The notes: generated by a model from the letters alone, not told the origin. Counted from the first letter of the stretch, positions 1 to 7,716 are shown. The stretch: 12,341 nucleotides of DNA from Vulcanimicrobiota bacterium (GCA_014305015.1 JACRUB010000185.1:1-12341), one strand, 5' to 3'. Program-made: numbers and translations.

Positions 1-1073
1 AGCAGCTCTCGAATATTGCGCGTACGGCCGGCCTCTCGTTCCTGACGATTACCGATACCAAAGGGAACGTCGTTGCTCGCGCAAACGGGGATACAAAAGG
101 CTCGCTCTCGGGTGACAAATATGTCGTTCGCGCGCTCACCGGCGAGACCATCGCAAGCGCGGCGCTTCTACCGGCAAACATTCTCCAAGGCGAAGGGCTC
201 GCGCCGCAGGCGAACTCGGATATCAAATCGCTGGACGGTAAAGTGGCCAAACACATAGATTCGGGTCTGGCTCTCGTTTCCGCCGCTCCCATGAGCGACC
301 AAAACGAACGCACGATCGGCACTATCTACGGCGGCGTGCTGATGAACCACTTCTACGACATCGTCGATCAAAGCTCACACGCTCTCGGCGGAAAATCGGC
401 ATTGCTCGACGGCGATGCAGTCGTTGCAAGCACGATCACGCAACCGGACGGCACGCGTGTCGTTGACCAAATCGTTCCCAAATTCGACGAGGCGGTCAAG
501 AATAACCAACCCTACATCGGCACCGATGATGAAGGTGGCACCACCTACCTCGCGCGTATCGACCCGATTGCGAATGATCAAAATCAAGTCATCGGCGCGC
601 GCTGGTACGGCATTCCGCTCTCCAACTTCACCGATATTCAGAATCACACGACGGTGACGCTGATTCTGTGGGGCATCGTTGCAATGCTCATCGCACTTGC
701 GCTCGCGATTCCGATCGTCGAGCGGCTCTCGCGCTCAATCGCACGCCGCAGTGCGCAAGTGAGTGCAGCCGCAAAGGAGCTTGGCGTGGCCATCGTCGGA
801 AGCGAAGTCTCCGGCGATCACGTTGCGCAGACGAAGGCGACGGTCGAGCGTTCCGGCAAGCTCATCGCCAACTTGGACTCAGGAAATAATCTTGCTTCGC
901 AGAAGCAGCAACTTACGGATATGAACTCCGAGATCTACGGCGACATCGTCGTCATCGATACGCTCGCCCAAGAGATGAGTGGGCGCATGCAGCAGGCGGT
1001 TACGCGAGTTGCGGAACTCAATGACGTCGCAGGCGGCTTAAACAAACTCGTAACCGGTTCATCGCAGAATTAA
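1..1073 (+). CDS. Cache-domain membrane sensor, 3' part (5' end outside window)
   Basis: The reading frame (codons from position 3) is open from the left edge to TAA at 1071-1073, so the N-terminus is missing. About 215 residues precede a hydrophobic membrane segment at about 648-720 (TLILWGIVAMLIALALAIPI). They resemble a single-cache extracellular sensor: paired stretches such as FLTITDTKGNVVAR and an alternation of beta-like segments ending in ARWYGIPLSNF. After the membrane comes only about 115 residues of Ala/Gln/Lys-rich, coiled-coil-like sequence. I see no conserved methyl-accepting hairpin tip, no kinase, no GGDEF and no clear HAMP. The protein therefore senses outside and has a short cytoplasmic helix of unknown output. 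It could be a truncated chemoreceptor or a partner-dependent sensor. The first ATG in frame (243) is internal, because cache-like sequence continues upstream of it. The sensor role is inferred from topology and fold resemblance; the ligand is unknown. Confidence 0.7.
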   Translation, partial: QLSNIARTAGLSFLTITDTKGNVVARANGDTKGSLSGDKYVVRALTGETIASAALLPANILQGEGLAPQANSDIKSLDGKVAKHIDSGLALVSAAPMSDQNERTIGTIYGGVLMNHFYDIVDQSSHALGGKSALLDGDAVVASTITQPDGTRVVDQIVPKFDEAVKNNQPYIGTDDEGGTTYLARIDPIANDQNQVIGARWYGIPLSNFTDIQNHTTVTLILWGIVAMLIALALAIPIVERLSRSIARRSAQVSAAAKELGVAIVGSEVSGDHVAQTKATVERSGKLIANLDSGNNLASQKQQLTDMNSEIYGDIVVIDTLAQEMSGRMQQAVTRVAELNDVAGGLNKLVTGSSQN

Positions 1074-1083
1074 GCGCTGACTG

Positions 1084-1299
1084 ATGGCCGATATCATTCT
1101 GTTCTTTTCGTCTAACGCCGACACGATGATCGCCACGAAAGCGCTCAAAGATTCCGGCGTGACTGCGAAAATGATTCCGAAACCCGCGGGAGTGAATTCC
1201 GTGTCGAATCTGTGTTTGAGTCTCGATGGCGGCCTCGAAGCTCCGGCCGTTGCCGCGCTCAAAGGAGCAAACGTCAATCTCGGTGGGGTCGTTAAATAA
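1084..1299 (+). CDS. DUF3343-like small protein (putative Se/S-carrier-like)
   Basis: This 71-residue protein starts at ATG 1084, 10 nt after the upstream stop, with no clear ribosome binding site. Its pattern is ADIILFFSSNADTMIATKAL, then KMIPKPAGV and LCLSLDGG. From memory this matches the DUF3343 family, small ferredoxin-like folds that begin with a beta strand ending in F.S..DA..A and continue with a conserved P...S.CG motif. Family members are called Se/S carrier-like because of association with selenium or sulfur metabolism; function is not established. Here the only cysteine is Cys44, which lies about three residues after the position I recall for the family cysteine (Ser41 instead). 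Short length is normal for the family. The next gene appears to start inside or at its stop codon, so the two are probably co-expressed. The assignment is moderately sure and the role unknown. Confidence 0.6.
   Translation: MADIILFFSSNADTMIATKALKDSGVTAKMIPKPAGVNSVSNLCLSLDGGLEAPAVAALKGANVNLGGVVK
1282..1288 (+). promoter_or_regulatory. Possible ribosome binding site for the AUA-start hydrolase
   Basis: GGTGGGG lies 7 nt before ATA 1296, inside the 3' end of the DUF3343-like gene. It resembles a Shine-Dalgarno core with one T substitution and has near-ideal spacing. It is also simply the coding sequence for Gly-Gly-Val, so this is suggestive only. No comparable motif stands close before ATG 1365. 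Confidence 0.35.
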
Positions 1300-2120
1300 C
1301 TCCGCGCGCAGTACTCGTTTGCCGTCCCGCGCATTTTGATGTAATCGATCGGAAGAATCCGTTTATGCGTCCCGGCGTCCCGGTTGACGCTGCGCGCGCG
1401 CAGCAGCAATGGCAAAGCGTGGTCGATGCCTTTGCCCGCAGCGGCCTAGCAATTCACGAACTCTCGCCGCTGCACGGGTGCGAGGACATGGTTTTCACGG
1501 CCAATCCGGCGTTCACAGGAATCGATTCGCACGGCGTGCGGCGCTCGATAGCCGGCCGTATGCGCTATTCATCCCGTCAGCGCGAAGTTGTCGCGCAGAT
1601 CGAGTATCTTTCGTCGGTTGGGTACAAGACCGAGCCGCCAATTGCCGATTCGATTGGGTTCGAAGGCGGCGGCGATGCGGTGTGGGATTTCGAACGAAGA
1701 GTGATCTACCTGGGCGTCGGCCCGCGTACGGACGCAACCGTTGTGCCGTTGCTCGAGAAGATTTACGGTGCTGAAGTTATTCCGCTCGTTCTTAAAACGG
1801 AGCGCTTCTACCATCTCGATACCGCGCTTGCGATTGTAGATGGCGAGACCGCGATTCTTTATCCTGGTGCGTTCGATGATGCGTCAGTTGCGGAACTAAG
1901 GAGACGCTTTTCCGCAGCGATTGAAGTGAACGAAGCCGAGGCAAACCGGATGGCCTGCAATGCTGCGAAAGGGGGTGGCAATACGGTTATTATCGAGGCT
2001 GCGGCCGCGACGACAATCGCGCAGCTTAGCCTCCGCGGCTATCGGGTCGAGGCAGTCGACACCTCTGAATTCATGAAATCGGGCGGCAGCGTCTACTGCA
2101 TGAAACAGTACGTCTTTTAG
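1296..2120 (+). CDS. DDAH/arginine deiminase-superfamily hydrolase, apparent AUA start
   Basis: This is a guanidino-group-modifying enzyme of the amidinotransferase superfamily (dimethylarginine dimethylaminohydrolase-like). Relatives hydrolyse arginine derivatives to citrulline through a covalent Cys intermediate. Visible motifs, numbered from 1296: DMVFTANPAF (Asp64, Asn70), FEGGGDAV (Glu123), FYHLD (His173), CNAAKGGGN, and GGSVYCM near the C-terminus (Cys268, probable nucleophile). The complete Cys/His/Glu set argues for an active enzyme; the exact substrate is not determinable. The first ATG is at 1365, but the 23 codons before it encode CRPAHFDVIDRKNPFM, the conserved N-terminus of the family. 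The frame is closed by TAA at 1293-1295, and between it and 1365 there is no ATG, GTG, TTG or CTG; ATA at 1296 is the only plausible initiator. GGTGGGG at 1282-1288 is 7 nt upstream. The length from 1296 (274 aa) fits the family. If translation starts at 1365, the protein would lose this conserved segment. Confidence 0.85.
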   Translation: MTPRAVLVCRPAHFDVIDRKNPFMRPGVPVDAARAQQQWQSVVDAFARSGLAIHELSPLHGCEDMVFTANPAFTGIDSHGVRRSIAGRMRYSSRQREVVAQIEYLSSVGYKTEPPIADSIGFEGGGDAVWDFERRVIYLGVGPRTDATVVPLLEKIYGAEVIPLVLKTERFYHLDTALAIVDGETAILYPGAFDDASVAELRRRFSAAIEVNEAEANRMACNAAKGGGNTVIIEAAAATTIAQLSLRGYRVEAVDTSEFMKSGGSVYCMKQYVF

Positions 2121-2893
2121 GCTTCGCGCATAACGCGCGCATCCGCCATGGCGATCGAGCGGTCGTGCTCGTCGACTTTGATGATCAGCTCGCCATGGTG
2201 CCCGATTCGCTGCGCAACGCCTTCGATTGGTTCCGTCTCGCCGTCCACCAGCAGGCGGTAGTGCGTTCCTTTGAGATTCGCAGCATCTTCCCAGCGCCGT
2301 GCGACTAAGTTCGGCTTTTCGACGAGCGTGAGCATGCTGTCGTAGTTTTGCAAAATCGCGCTGAGCAGTTCGGGCCGCTCGACCTGCGAAACATCACTGA
2401 CAAAGGCCGGCGGCGGATCGATCTGCGCTACGGACGGGTCTTCCGATCGGGTGACGTTGATGCCGACGCCGCACGCGACCCACGCACGCGCGCCCTGGCC
2501 GCGAGAAACGCAGAGGATTCCGCCGAGCTTTTTCCCGCCGAGCAATATGTCGTTCGGCCACTGTAGCGTGGTGTGAATGTTGTGAAATTTCAGGCCGGCC
2601 TGCACGCACATGCCCGCCCAAAACGGCACCGTCCACAGGTCCGCCGGCTCGAACGTTACCGGCAAAATGGTTGTGAAGAGCAGAGATGTTGCCATCGGTG
2701 CGACCCACGGCCGCCCTTTGCGTCCGACGCCCTTGGTTTGAAAGTTGGTGGCAATCGTGAGCCCGGCAGCCTGCGCGTGTCCGAGAAATTTGACTGCGTC
2801 GTCGTTCGTGCTTTCCGTCATAGGCACGAATTGAATGTGCTGAAACAACGTGCCGAAGAGCGCGTTTCGAGTCTTGGTATACGGGTCGGTCAT
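2117..2893 (-). CDS. birA: Biotin--[acetyl-CoA-carboxylase] ligase, monofunctional
   Basis: The enzyme activates biotin to biotinyl-AMP and attaches it to the biotin carrier domain of acetyl-CoA carboxylase and related enzymes in the cytoplasm. Visible motifs in order: ESTNDDA; the biotin/AMP-binding loop as TKGVGRKGRPW; WPNDILLGGKKLGGIL with the catalytic-type lysine; GVGINV; then a small C-terminal SH3-like domain (GTHYRLLVDGE to the end). There is no N-terminal winged-helix domain, so it is the non-repressor type. I choose ATG at 2893 (258 aa, MTDPYTKTRN); an upstream ATG at 2959 would add 22 residues without family resemblance. The stop TAA (2117-2119 on the plus strand reads TTA) overlaps the stop TAG of the convergent hydrolase gene. 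The divergent glycosyltransferase begins 67 nt upstream. The usual Lys before WPND is Gln here (LQWPND). Function is confident. Confidence 0.93.
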   Translation of the reverse strand: MTDPYTKTRNALFGTLFQHIQFVPMTESTNDDAVKFLGHAQAAGLTIATNFQTKGVGRKGRPWVAPMATSLLFTTILPVTFEPADLWTVPFWAGMCVQAGLKFHNIHTTLQWPNDILLGGKKLGGILCVSRGQGARAWVACGVGINVTRSEDPSVAQIDPPPAFVSDVSQVERPELLSAILQNYDSMLTLVEKPNLVARRWEDAANLKGTHYRLLVDGETEPIEGVAQRIGHHGELIIKVDEHDRSIAMADARVMREA

Positions 2894-2959
2894 GTTTTTC
2901 AGAAAGGTACCCTTCCCCCCGGCGAGAACGCGATTCGCGTTGTGTTCTTTCCGAAACAT

Positions 2960-4213
2960 GTGGTTATTCTTTGTTTCGAAGGCCCGGACCCGTATTCGCA
3001 GGTCGGCGGCCTGGGAGTGCGCGTTACCGAACTTGCAGAGGTCCTAGCCGAAAGCGGAGCGTCTACCGAACTCATCTTTATCGGAGATCCGAAGCTTCCA
3101 GAGCGCAGCGTCACCGAGGGTGGGGTACGCTTGCATCGCGCGCTGCAGACACTCTCGCGCGACTATCCGGCCGGCGTGTACGATGGGGAATACAATAAGA
3201 TCGATGCATTTGCGCGTGAGGTTCCGCAGATCGTCATCGACGAGCATATTGCGCCGGCTGCCAAGCGCGGCGAACAAGTCTTGATCCTCGTTGAAGAGTG
3301 GCAGACCGTCAAAACCACCGTCGAGCTCAACCGCAAGTTACGCGAACAACACCTGCGGTCGTCCGCCGTCATTTTGTGGAACGCCAATAACACCTACGGC
3401 TTCGATTCCGTCGATTGGGTTGCGTTGCACGGGTCTTCGACCATCACGACGATCAGTAAATTCATGAAGTTCGAGATGCGCCAGCGCGGCGTTAACGCGC
3501 TCGTTATTCCAAACGGCATTCCCGCTCGTTTGCTCGATGGACCCCCGCCGGATTTAGTCAAGCGGTTTCGAGAGGCGATTGGCGGCGATCCATTCCTGGC
3601 CAAAGTGGGGCGTTTTGATCCGGACAAGCGCTGGTTCCAAGCCATCGACGCAACGCACGAATTGAAAAAGCGCGGCGGCCGGCCGCGGCTTGTTATTCGC
3701 GGCGGCAGTGAGCCGCACGGGCGGGAAGTGGTGCTGCGCGCAAAAGCTGCCGGACTCACCGTCGATGAATTTCCGGTGGGTATCGAAGACGCGATGTTTT
3801 TTTATGAGCTTGCACGGACGAGCGGCGATGTGGTCGTGCTCACGGCGCCACTTCCGCAGCCGGTGCTGTTTGCCTTATATGCGGCGGCAGATGCGGTGCT
3901 TGCCAATAGCGGAAAGGAGCCGTTTGGACTCGTTGGGCTTGAGGTTATGGCAGCAGGCGGCCTGCCGGTGTGCGGCGCCACGGGCGAAGAGTATGCCGAG
4001 CCATTCGTCAACGCGATCGTGTGCGATACCGAAGACGGTCTCGAGCTTGCGACGTATATCGAATCGACGCTTGCCGACCCTCGCCAAATTCACCTTATGC
4101 ACGTCGCCGCTCAGGCGACCGCACAGCGCTACACGTGGCCGACGGTCCTTACCGTGCTGGCTCGCAAATTGGAGTTCATTGCCGCACGAACGGCAGAGGC
4201 AAACGGCGTGTAG
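2960..4213 (+). CDS. GT-B fold glycosyltransferase (GT4/GT5-like)
   Basis: This protein transfers a sugar from a nucleotide sugar to an unknown acceptor; cytoplasmic or peripheral. The N-terminus VVILCFEGPDPYSQVGGLGV has the glycine-rich loop typical of glycogen-synthase-like GT-B enzymes. The C-terminal domain has KVGRFDPDKRW (Arg218, Lys223, usual phosphate contacts) and the EX7E motif EPFGLVGLE (Glu320, Glu328), followed by GGLPVCGATGEEY. From GTG 2960 the length is 417 aa, normal for the class. The frame stays open far upstream to 2573, but that part lies antisense to birA and has no family character. GTG 2942 is an alternative start. No clear ribosome binding site is visible at either. 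ndk follows 21 nt downstream, so it probably heads the ndk-eno-amidase transcription unit. Glycogen/trehalose-type or envelope sugar chemistry are both possible; I cannot name the substrate. Confidence 0.82.
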   Translation: MVILCFEGPDPYSQVGGLGVRVTELAEVLAESGASTELIFIGDPKLPERSVTEGGVRLHRALQTLSRDYPAGVYDGEYNKIDAFAREVPQIVIDEHIAPAAKRGEQVLILVEEWQTVKTTVELNRKLREQHLRSSAVILWNANNTYGFDSVDWVALHGSSTITTISKFMKFEMRQRGVNALVIPNGIPARLLDGPPPDLVKRFREAIGGDPFLAKVGRFDPDKRWFQAIDATHELKKRGGRPRLVIRGGSEPHGREVVLRAKAAGLTVDEFPVGIEDAMFFYELARTSGDVVVLTAPLPQPVLFALYAAADAVLANSGKEPFGLVGLEVMAAGGLPVCGATGEEYAEPFVNAIVCDTEDGLELATYIESTLADPRQIHLMHVAAQATAQRYTWPTVLTVLARKLEFIAARTAEANGV

Positions 4214-4234
4214 CAAGCCAATCCCCCATCCCCT

Positions 4235-4693
4235 ATGGCTATTCAACGTACATTGATTCTCTGCAAGCCCGACGCCGTTTCTCGCGGACTTTCGGGCGAA
4301 ATCATCCGTCGCATTGAGGCGCGCGGATATCTGCTTATCGGCATGAAGCTCATGCAGCTCGACGGCGAACGCGCCCGCAAGCATTACGGCGAACATGAAG
4401 GCAAGCCGTTCTTCGGCGGACTCGTCGACTTTATTACCAGTGGACCGCTGGTTGCGATGGCTGTAGAGGGCGACGATGCAATCGAAGGGATGCGGCAAAT
4501 GATCGGCGCGACCAATCCTCTCCAAGCAGCGCCGGGCACCATTCGCGCGGACTTCGCGCAACAGATCGGCCGCAATCTCGTGCACGGGAGCGACTCGCAC
4601 GAAAGCGCGAAACGCGAGCTTTCCATTTTCTTTTCGCCGAGCGAAATCGTTTCGCGCAAGCACGACAGCCACAAGTGGCTGGTTGAAAAATAG
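4235..4693 (+). CDS. ndk: Nucleoside diphosphate kinase
   Basis: NDK moves the gamma-phosphate from ATP to other NDPs and dNDPs through a phosphohistidine and so balances nucleotide pools. The sequence is canonical: RTLILCKPDAVSRGLSGEII at the N-terminus, GKPFFGGLVDFITSGP, RQMIGATNP, GTIRADF, and the active-site motif NLVHGSDSHESAKRE with the catalytic His117. Length 152 aa is normal for bacteria. The ATG at 4235 is the natural start and is 21 nt after the glycosyltransferase stop; the preceding bases are C-rich with no Shine-Dalgarno. Its TAG stop shares one base with the GTG of enolase (TAGTG at 4691-4695), implying translational coupling. Confidence 0.97.
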   Translation: MAIQRTLILCKPDAVSRGLSGEIIRRIEARGYLLIGMKLMQLDGERARKHYGEHEGKPFFGGLVDFITSGPLVAMAVEGDDAIEGMRQMIGATNPLQAAPGTIRADFAQQIGRNLVHGSDSHESAKRELSIFFSPSEIVSRKHDSHKWLVEK

Positions 4694-6003
4694 TGTCGCT
4701 TGAGTCGTTGCGCGGCGGGGGCCGTCCGTTAATTGAAGGCGTCCATGCGCGCGAAGTTCTGGATTCGCGCGGGAACCCGACGGTTGCGGTCACGGTTGCA
4801 ACTACCTTTGGAATTGTGGAAGAGGCGATCGTGCCCAGCGGCGCTTCAACGGGCGCTCATGAAGCGGTTGAGTTGCGCGACGGAGATCCCAAGCGCTATA
4901 ACGGCAAAGGGGTCCTCAAAGCCGTCCACGCCGTCAACGATATCTTGGGCCCCGCGCTAGAGGGGCTGGATGCGACGGCGCAACGTGAGATCGATCAAAA
5001 ACTCATTGAGCTCGACGGTTCGCCGAACAAGGCGCACTGCGGCGCAAATGCCTTGCTCGGTGTGTCGCTTGCCAACGCGCGTGCTGCCGCTGGAAGTTTG
5101 AGCCTTCCGCTCTTTCGGTATCTCGGCGGACCGTCCGCGTGCGAACTGCCGGTGCCGATGATGAACGTCATCAACGGTGGCAAACATGCCGAAGGCGCCT
5201 TGCAGTTTCAAGAGTGCATGATCGTTCCGCTCGGGGCGCCATCGATTCGCGAAGCGGTTCGTTGCGGCGCCGAAGTCTTTCACGCGCTCGGCACGTTGCT
5301 GCACGATGCGGGACAGCAGACGCTCGTCGGCGACGAAGGCGGCTATGCGCCGAAGCTGGATAATCTCGATCAAGCCTTGGATTTGCTGATCAAAGCTATC
5401 GAGCGCGCCGGATACAAACCGGGCGAGCAGGTTGCAATCGCGCTCGACTCGGCCGCCACCGAATTTTTCCAAGACGGCAAGTACTATCCGCTCACCAAAG
5501 ACAAAGCATTTTCACCCGAGCAGATGGTGTCGTTCTATGAAGATTTGGTCGGCCGTTATCCGATCGTTTCAATCGAAGACGGCCTGGCCGAAGATGATTG
5601 GAGCGGCTGGGCGAAACTTACGTCCGCGATTGGTACAAAAACGCAGCTTGTCGGCGATGACATTTTCGTCACGAACACCGAGCGTCTGCAGCGCGGCATC
5701 GACGAAGGCATCGCCAACGCCATCCTAATCAAGGTCAATCAGATCGGGACGCTCTCCGAAACGCTCGACTCGGTTGAACTTGCGCACAAAGCCGGATATC
5801 GCTGCGTTATTTCGCATCGCTCAGGTGAAACGGGAGATACGACCATCGCCGATATCGCGGTTGCAACCGGCGCGGGGCAAATCAAGACGGGCTCGCTTTC
5901 GCGCAGCGACCGCGTTGAAAAATACAATCGCTTGATGGCAATCGAAGAGCAGCTCGGCGAGGCAGCTCGGTACCCTGGCCGCAAAGCTTTTAAGGCGTTG
6001 TGA
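4693..6003 (+). CDS. eno: Enolase (phosphopyruvate hydratase)
   Basis: Enolase interconverts 2-phosphoglycerate and phosphoenolpyruvate in glycolysis and gluconeogenesis, with Mg2+. Family motifs appear in order: AREVLDSRGNPTV, SGASTG, NVINGGKHAE with the phosphate-loop His, GDEGG (Glu215, general acid/base), the metal ligands in ALDSAATEF, SIEDG and VGDD, IKVNQIGT (Lys347, catalytic base), SHRSGET, and IKTG. All catalytic and metal residues are present, so it should be active. Length from GTG 4693 is 436 aa, normal for bacteria. The start overlaps the ndk stop by one base and has no separate ribosome binding site, so expression probably depends on coupling. The usual Asn after GG.HA is replaced (GKHAEGALQFQE); I regard this as lineage variation. 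Its TGA overlaps the next gene's ATG by one base. Confidence 0.97.
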   Translation: MSLESLRGGGRPLIEGVHAREVLDSRGNPTVAVTVATTFGIVEEAIVPSGASTGAHEAVELRDGDPKRYNGKGVLKAVHAVNDILGPALEGLDATAQREIDQKLIELDGSPNKAHCGANALLGVSLANARAAAGSLSLPLFRYLGGPSACELPVPMMNVINGGKHAEGALQFQECMIVPLGAPSIREAVRCGAEVFHALGTLLHDAGQQTLVGDEGGYAPKLDNLDQALDLLIKAIERAGYKPGEQVAIALDSAATEFFQDGKYYPLTKDKAFSPEQMVSFYEDLVGRYPIVSIEDGLAEDDWSGWAKLTSAIGTKTQLVGDDIFVTNTERLQRGIDEGIANAILIKVNQIGTLSETLDSVELAHKAGYRCVISHRSGETGDTTIADIAVATGAGQIKTGSLSRSDRVEKYNRLMAIEEQLGEAARYPGRKAFKAL

Positions 6004-6323
6004 TGTCGAGCCGCCGTCTGTTTCTGCGAACAACACTGGCAAGTGGCGCGAGCCTGCTACTCGCCACTAAAGCGCAGGCGCAAACCTCGCCTGCGGCTGC
6101 ACCGGCGTCAACGCCGACGCCCGCATCCAAGCCTCCATCCGCCGTAGCGCTCGCGCAGGCGAACGACATGCGCCGTTACGATCCGAAGCTCACCGATGCA
6201 GATATTGCAAACATTGCCGGACAGATTGACGGCAATCTCAAGTCCGGCGCGCGCTTGAATCCCCGCGGCAAGCGGCTTAAGAATAGCGACGAACCGGTTA
6301 CAACGATTCATCCGTGCCGATGA
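6003..6323 (+). CDS. Tat-signal protein, detached N-terminal region of the amidase
   Basis: The 106-aa product begins MSSRRLFLRTTLASGASLLL and has AQAQ as a likely signal-peptidase site at about residues 24-28. The twin-arginine motif SRRLFLR followed by a modest hydrophobic stretch indicates Tat export. A Pro/Ala/Ser linker follows, then about 50 residues (RRYDPKLTDADIANIAGQID, GARLNPRGKRLKNSDEPV). From memory this resembles the segment between the signal peptide and the amidase domain in exported amidases of several phyla. ATG 6003 overlaps the enolase TGA by one base; AAGG about 7 nt upstream is a reasonable ribosome binding site. GTG 6000 is an alternative. The frame ends with TGA at 6321-6323 in an ATGA overlap with the amidase. 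Either this is a separate small exported protein or the amidase gene is split by an indel. Confidence 0.75.
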   Translation: MSSRRLFLRTTLASGASLLLATKAQAQTSPAAAPASTPTPASKPPSAVALAQANDMRRYDPKLTDADIANIAGQIDGNLKSGARLNPRGKRLKNSDEPVTTIHPCR

Positions 6324-7711
6324 CGCGCGAAGATCTGGCCTTCGCGGATTGCGTGGAACTCGCATCGTTACTTGCGCGCAAGGCCGTCTCTTCGGTAGAA
6401 CTCACGCAGCTCTATCTCGACCGGCTGCAGAAGTTTGGGCCTCATTATGGAGCGCTCGTGACGTTGATGCCCGAGCGGGCGCTTCGCGAAGCCAAACGCG
6501 CCGACCGCGAACGAGCGCGCGGAACGGTACGCTCAAAATTGCACGGGATTCCGTACGGCGTCAAGGATTTACTCGCGACCAAAGATGCACCCACAACCTG
6601 GGGCGCCGCGCCATTTCGGAATCAACACTTTGATTATGATGCTACGGTCGTTCGCACGCTCGGCAATGCGGGCGCGGTGCTCATCGCCAAACTCGCAATG
6701 GTTGAACTTGCCGGCGGTTTCGGTTATAACGACGCCGATGCGTCGTTTACCGGACCGGGTCGAACGCCGTGGAACCGCAATTTTTGGAGCGGCGGGTCTT
6801 CGAGCGGTCCGGGCGCAGCAGTGAGTGCGGGACTCATCGGATTTGCGATTGGATCGGAGACCGACGGTTCGATCGTCATTCCCGCTGCTTCGTGCGGCGT
6901 GACCGGGTTGCGTCCGACGTATGGACGCGTCAGCCGCCACGGGGCAATGGCGCTCTCGTGGTCGATGGATAAACTCGGGCCGCTTGCGCGCTCTGCGCGA
7001 GACACCGATTTGGTGTTGCGCATCATTGCCGGAGAAGATCCGAACGACCCGACATCGGTAACGCGCCCGTTCGTACCGGTGAGATCGCGGCCTCGGATTG
7101 CAATTCTCAAAGACGCGCGCAACAAATTGATGCCCGCGGTGCTAAAGAACCTTAACCGTTCGATCGAAGAGATCGCCACGTTCGCAACCATCATCGGCGA
7201 ACGCGCGTTGCCAAAAGCGCCGTGGGGAGCTGTCGCCGGCGCCGTCATCAACGGCGAAGCCGCGGCTGCTTTTCAAGATTTGATCGAAAGTGGCAGAGCG
7301 CGCGAATTGCAATCGGTGGACGACAGAGTTGGCGGCTATCCAAGCCTAGCGCTGCGTGCGGTCGACTATATCAATGGCCAGCGCCAACGAACGATCATGA
7401 TGAAGTTGTTGGAGACCGCCTTCGCCGATGTTGACGCCGTGGTCTGGCCGACGATGTCGACCGTGGCTTTGCCGATCGGCATGCCGTTTGATAAGAGCTA
7501 TCCGAAATATCCCGGCGGCGCGGACCTTACTACGCCGGGCAACGTGTGTGGCTGGCCGGCTATCGCGCTGCCGAACGGGTTCGGTGAGAACGGCCTCCCG
7601 ACGTCGCTCTCGATTATGAGCAAACCTTTTGCAGAATCCGTCGCGGTGGATGTCGCTACCCGCTATCAAGCGCGAACGGATTATCACCGGCGACGCCCGA
7701 AGGTCCCGTAG
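6320..7711 (+). CDS. Amidase, amidase-signature family
   Basis: This is a serine hydrolase of the amidase-signature family, which cleaves C-N amide bonds; the substrate is unknown. The Ser-cisSer-Lys triad is visible, numbered from ATG 6320: GIPYGVKDLL gives Lys82, WSGGSSSGPGAAV gives the cis-Ser160, and GSETDGSIVIPA gives the nucleophile Ser184. The 24-residue spacing between the two serines is the same as I recall for fatty acid amide hydrolase. CGVTGLRPTYGRVSRHGAMAL follows, typical of the gluconate/amidase subgroup common in Gemmatimonadota and Acidobacteriota. The 463 residues cover the catalytic domain only. The start ATG shares ATGA with the stop of the Tat-signal protein, so it would be translated by re-initiation and stay in the cytoplasm unless joined by a frameshift. 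GTG 6314 is an alternative start. tRNA-Met starts 5 nt after its stop. It is probably not GatA, given the leader and the lack of gatB/gatC nearby. Confidence 0.92.
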   Translation: MTREDLAFADCVELASLLARKAVSSVELTQLYLDRLQKFGPHYGALVTLMPERALREAKRADRERARGTVRSKLHGIPYGVKDLLATKDAPTTWGAAPFRNQHFDYDATVVRTLGNAGAVLIAKLAMVELAGGFGYNDADASFTGPGRTPWNRNFWSGGSSSGPGAAVSAGLIGFAIGSETDGSIVIPAASCGVTGLRPTYGRVSRHGAMALSWSMDKLGPLARSARDTDLVLRIIAGEDPNDPTSVTRPFVPVRSRPRIAILKDARNKLMPAVLKNLNRSIEEIATFATIIGERALPKAPWGAVAGAVINGEAAAAFQDLIESGRARELQSVDDRVGGYPSLALRAVDYINGQRQRTIMMKLLETAFADVDAVVWPTMSTVALPIGMPFDKSYPKYPGGADLTTPGNVCGWPAIALPNGFGENGLPTSLSIMSKPFAESVAVDVATRYQARTDYHRRRPKVP

Positions 7712-7716
7712 CGCTG

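Noticed and set aside
1284..1300. Programmed -1 frameshift joining the DUF3343-like protein and the hydrolase
   Set aside because: No X-XXY-YYZ slippery heptamer is present at GTTAAATAA and slippage of the Lys codon would need a mismatch; AUA initiation is simpler.
2573..2959. Upstream extension of the glycosyltransferase reading frame
   Set aside because: It is antisense to the well-supported birA gene, is rich in His/Arg with no family resemblance, and the GT-B N-terminus begins at 2960.
3875..4672. Long minus-strand open frame of 265 codons opposite the glycosyltransferase and ndk
   Set aside because: Shadow of two confident plus-strand genes; the translation has no recognisable motif and is of low-complexity basic composition.
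5160..5230. Enolase loop GGKHAEGALQFQE as a sign of inactivation
   Set aside because: All metal ligands, Glu215, Lys347 and the SHRSGET loop are intact, so it is treated as lineage variation.
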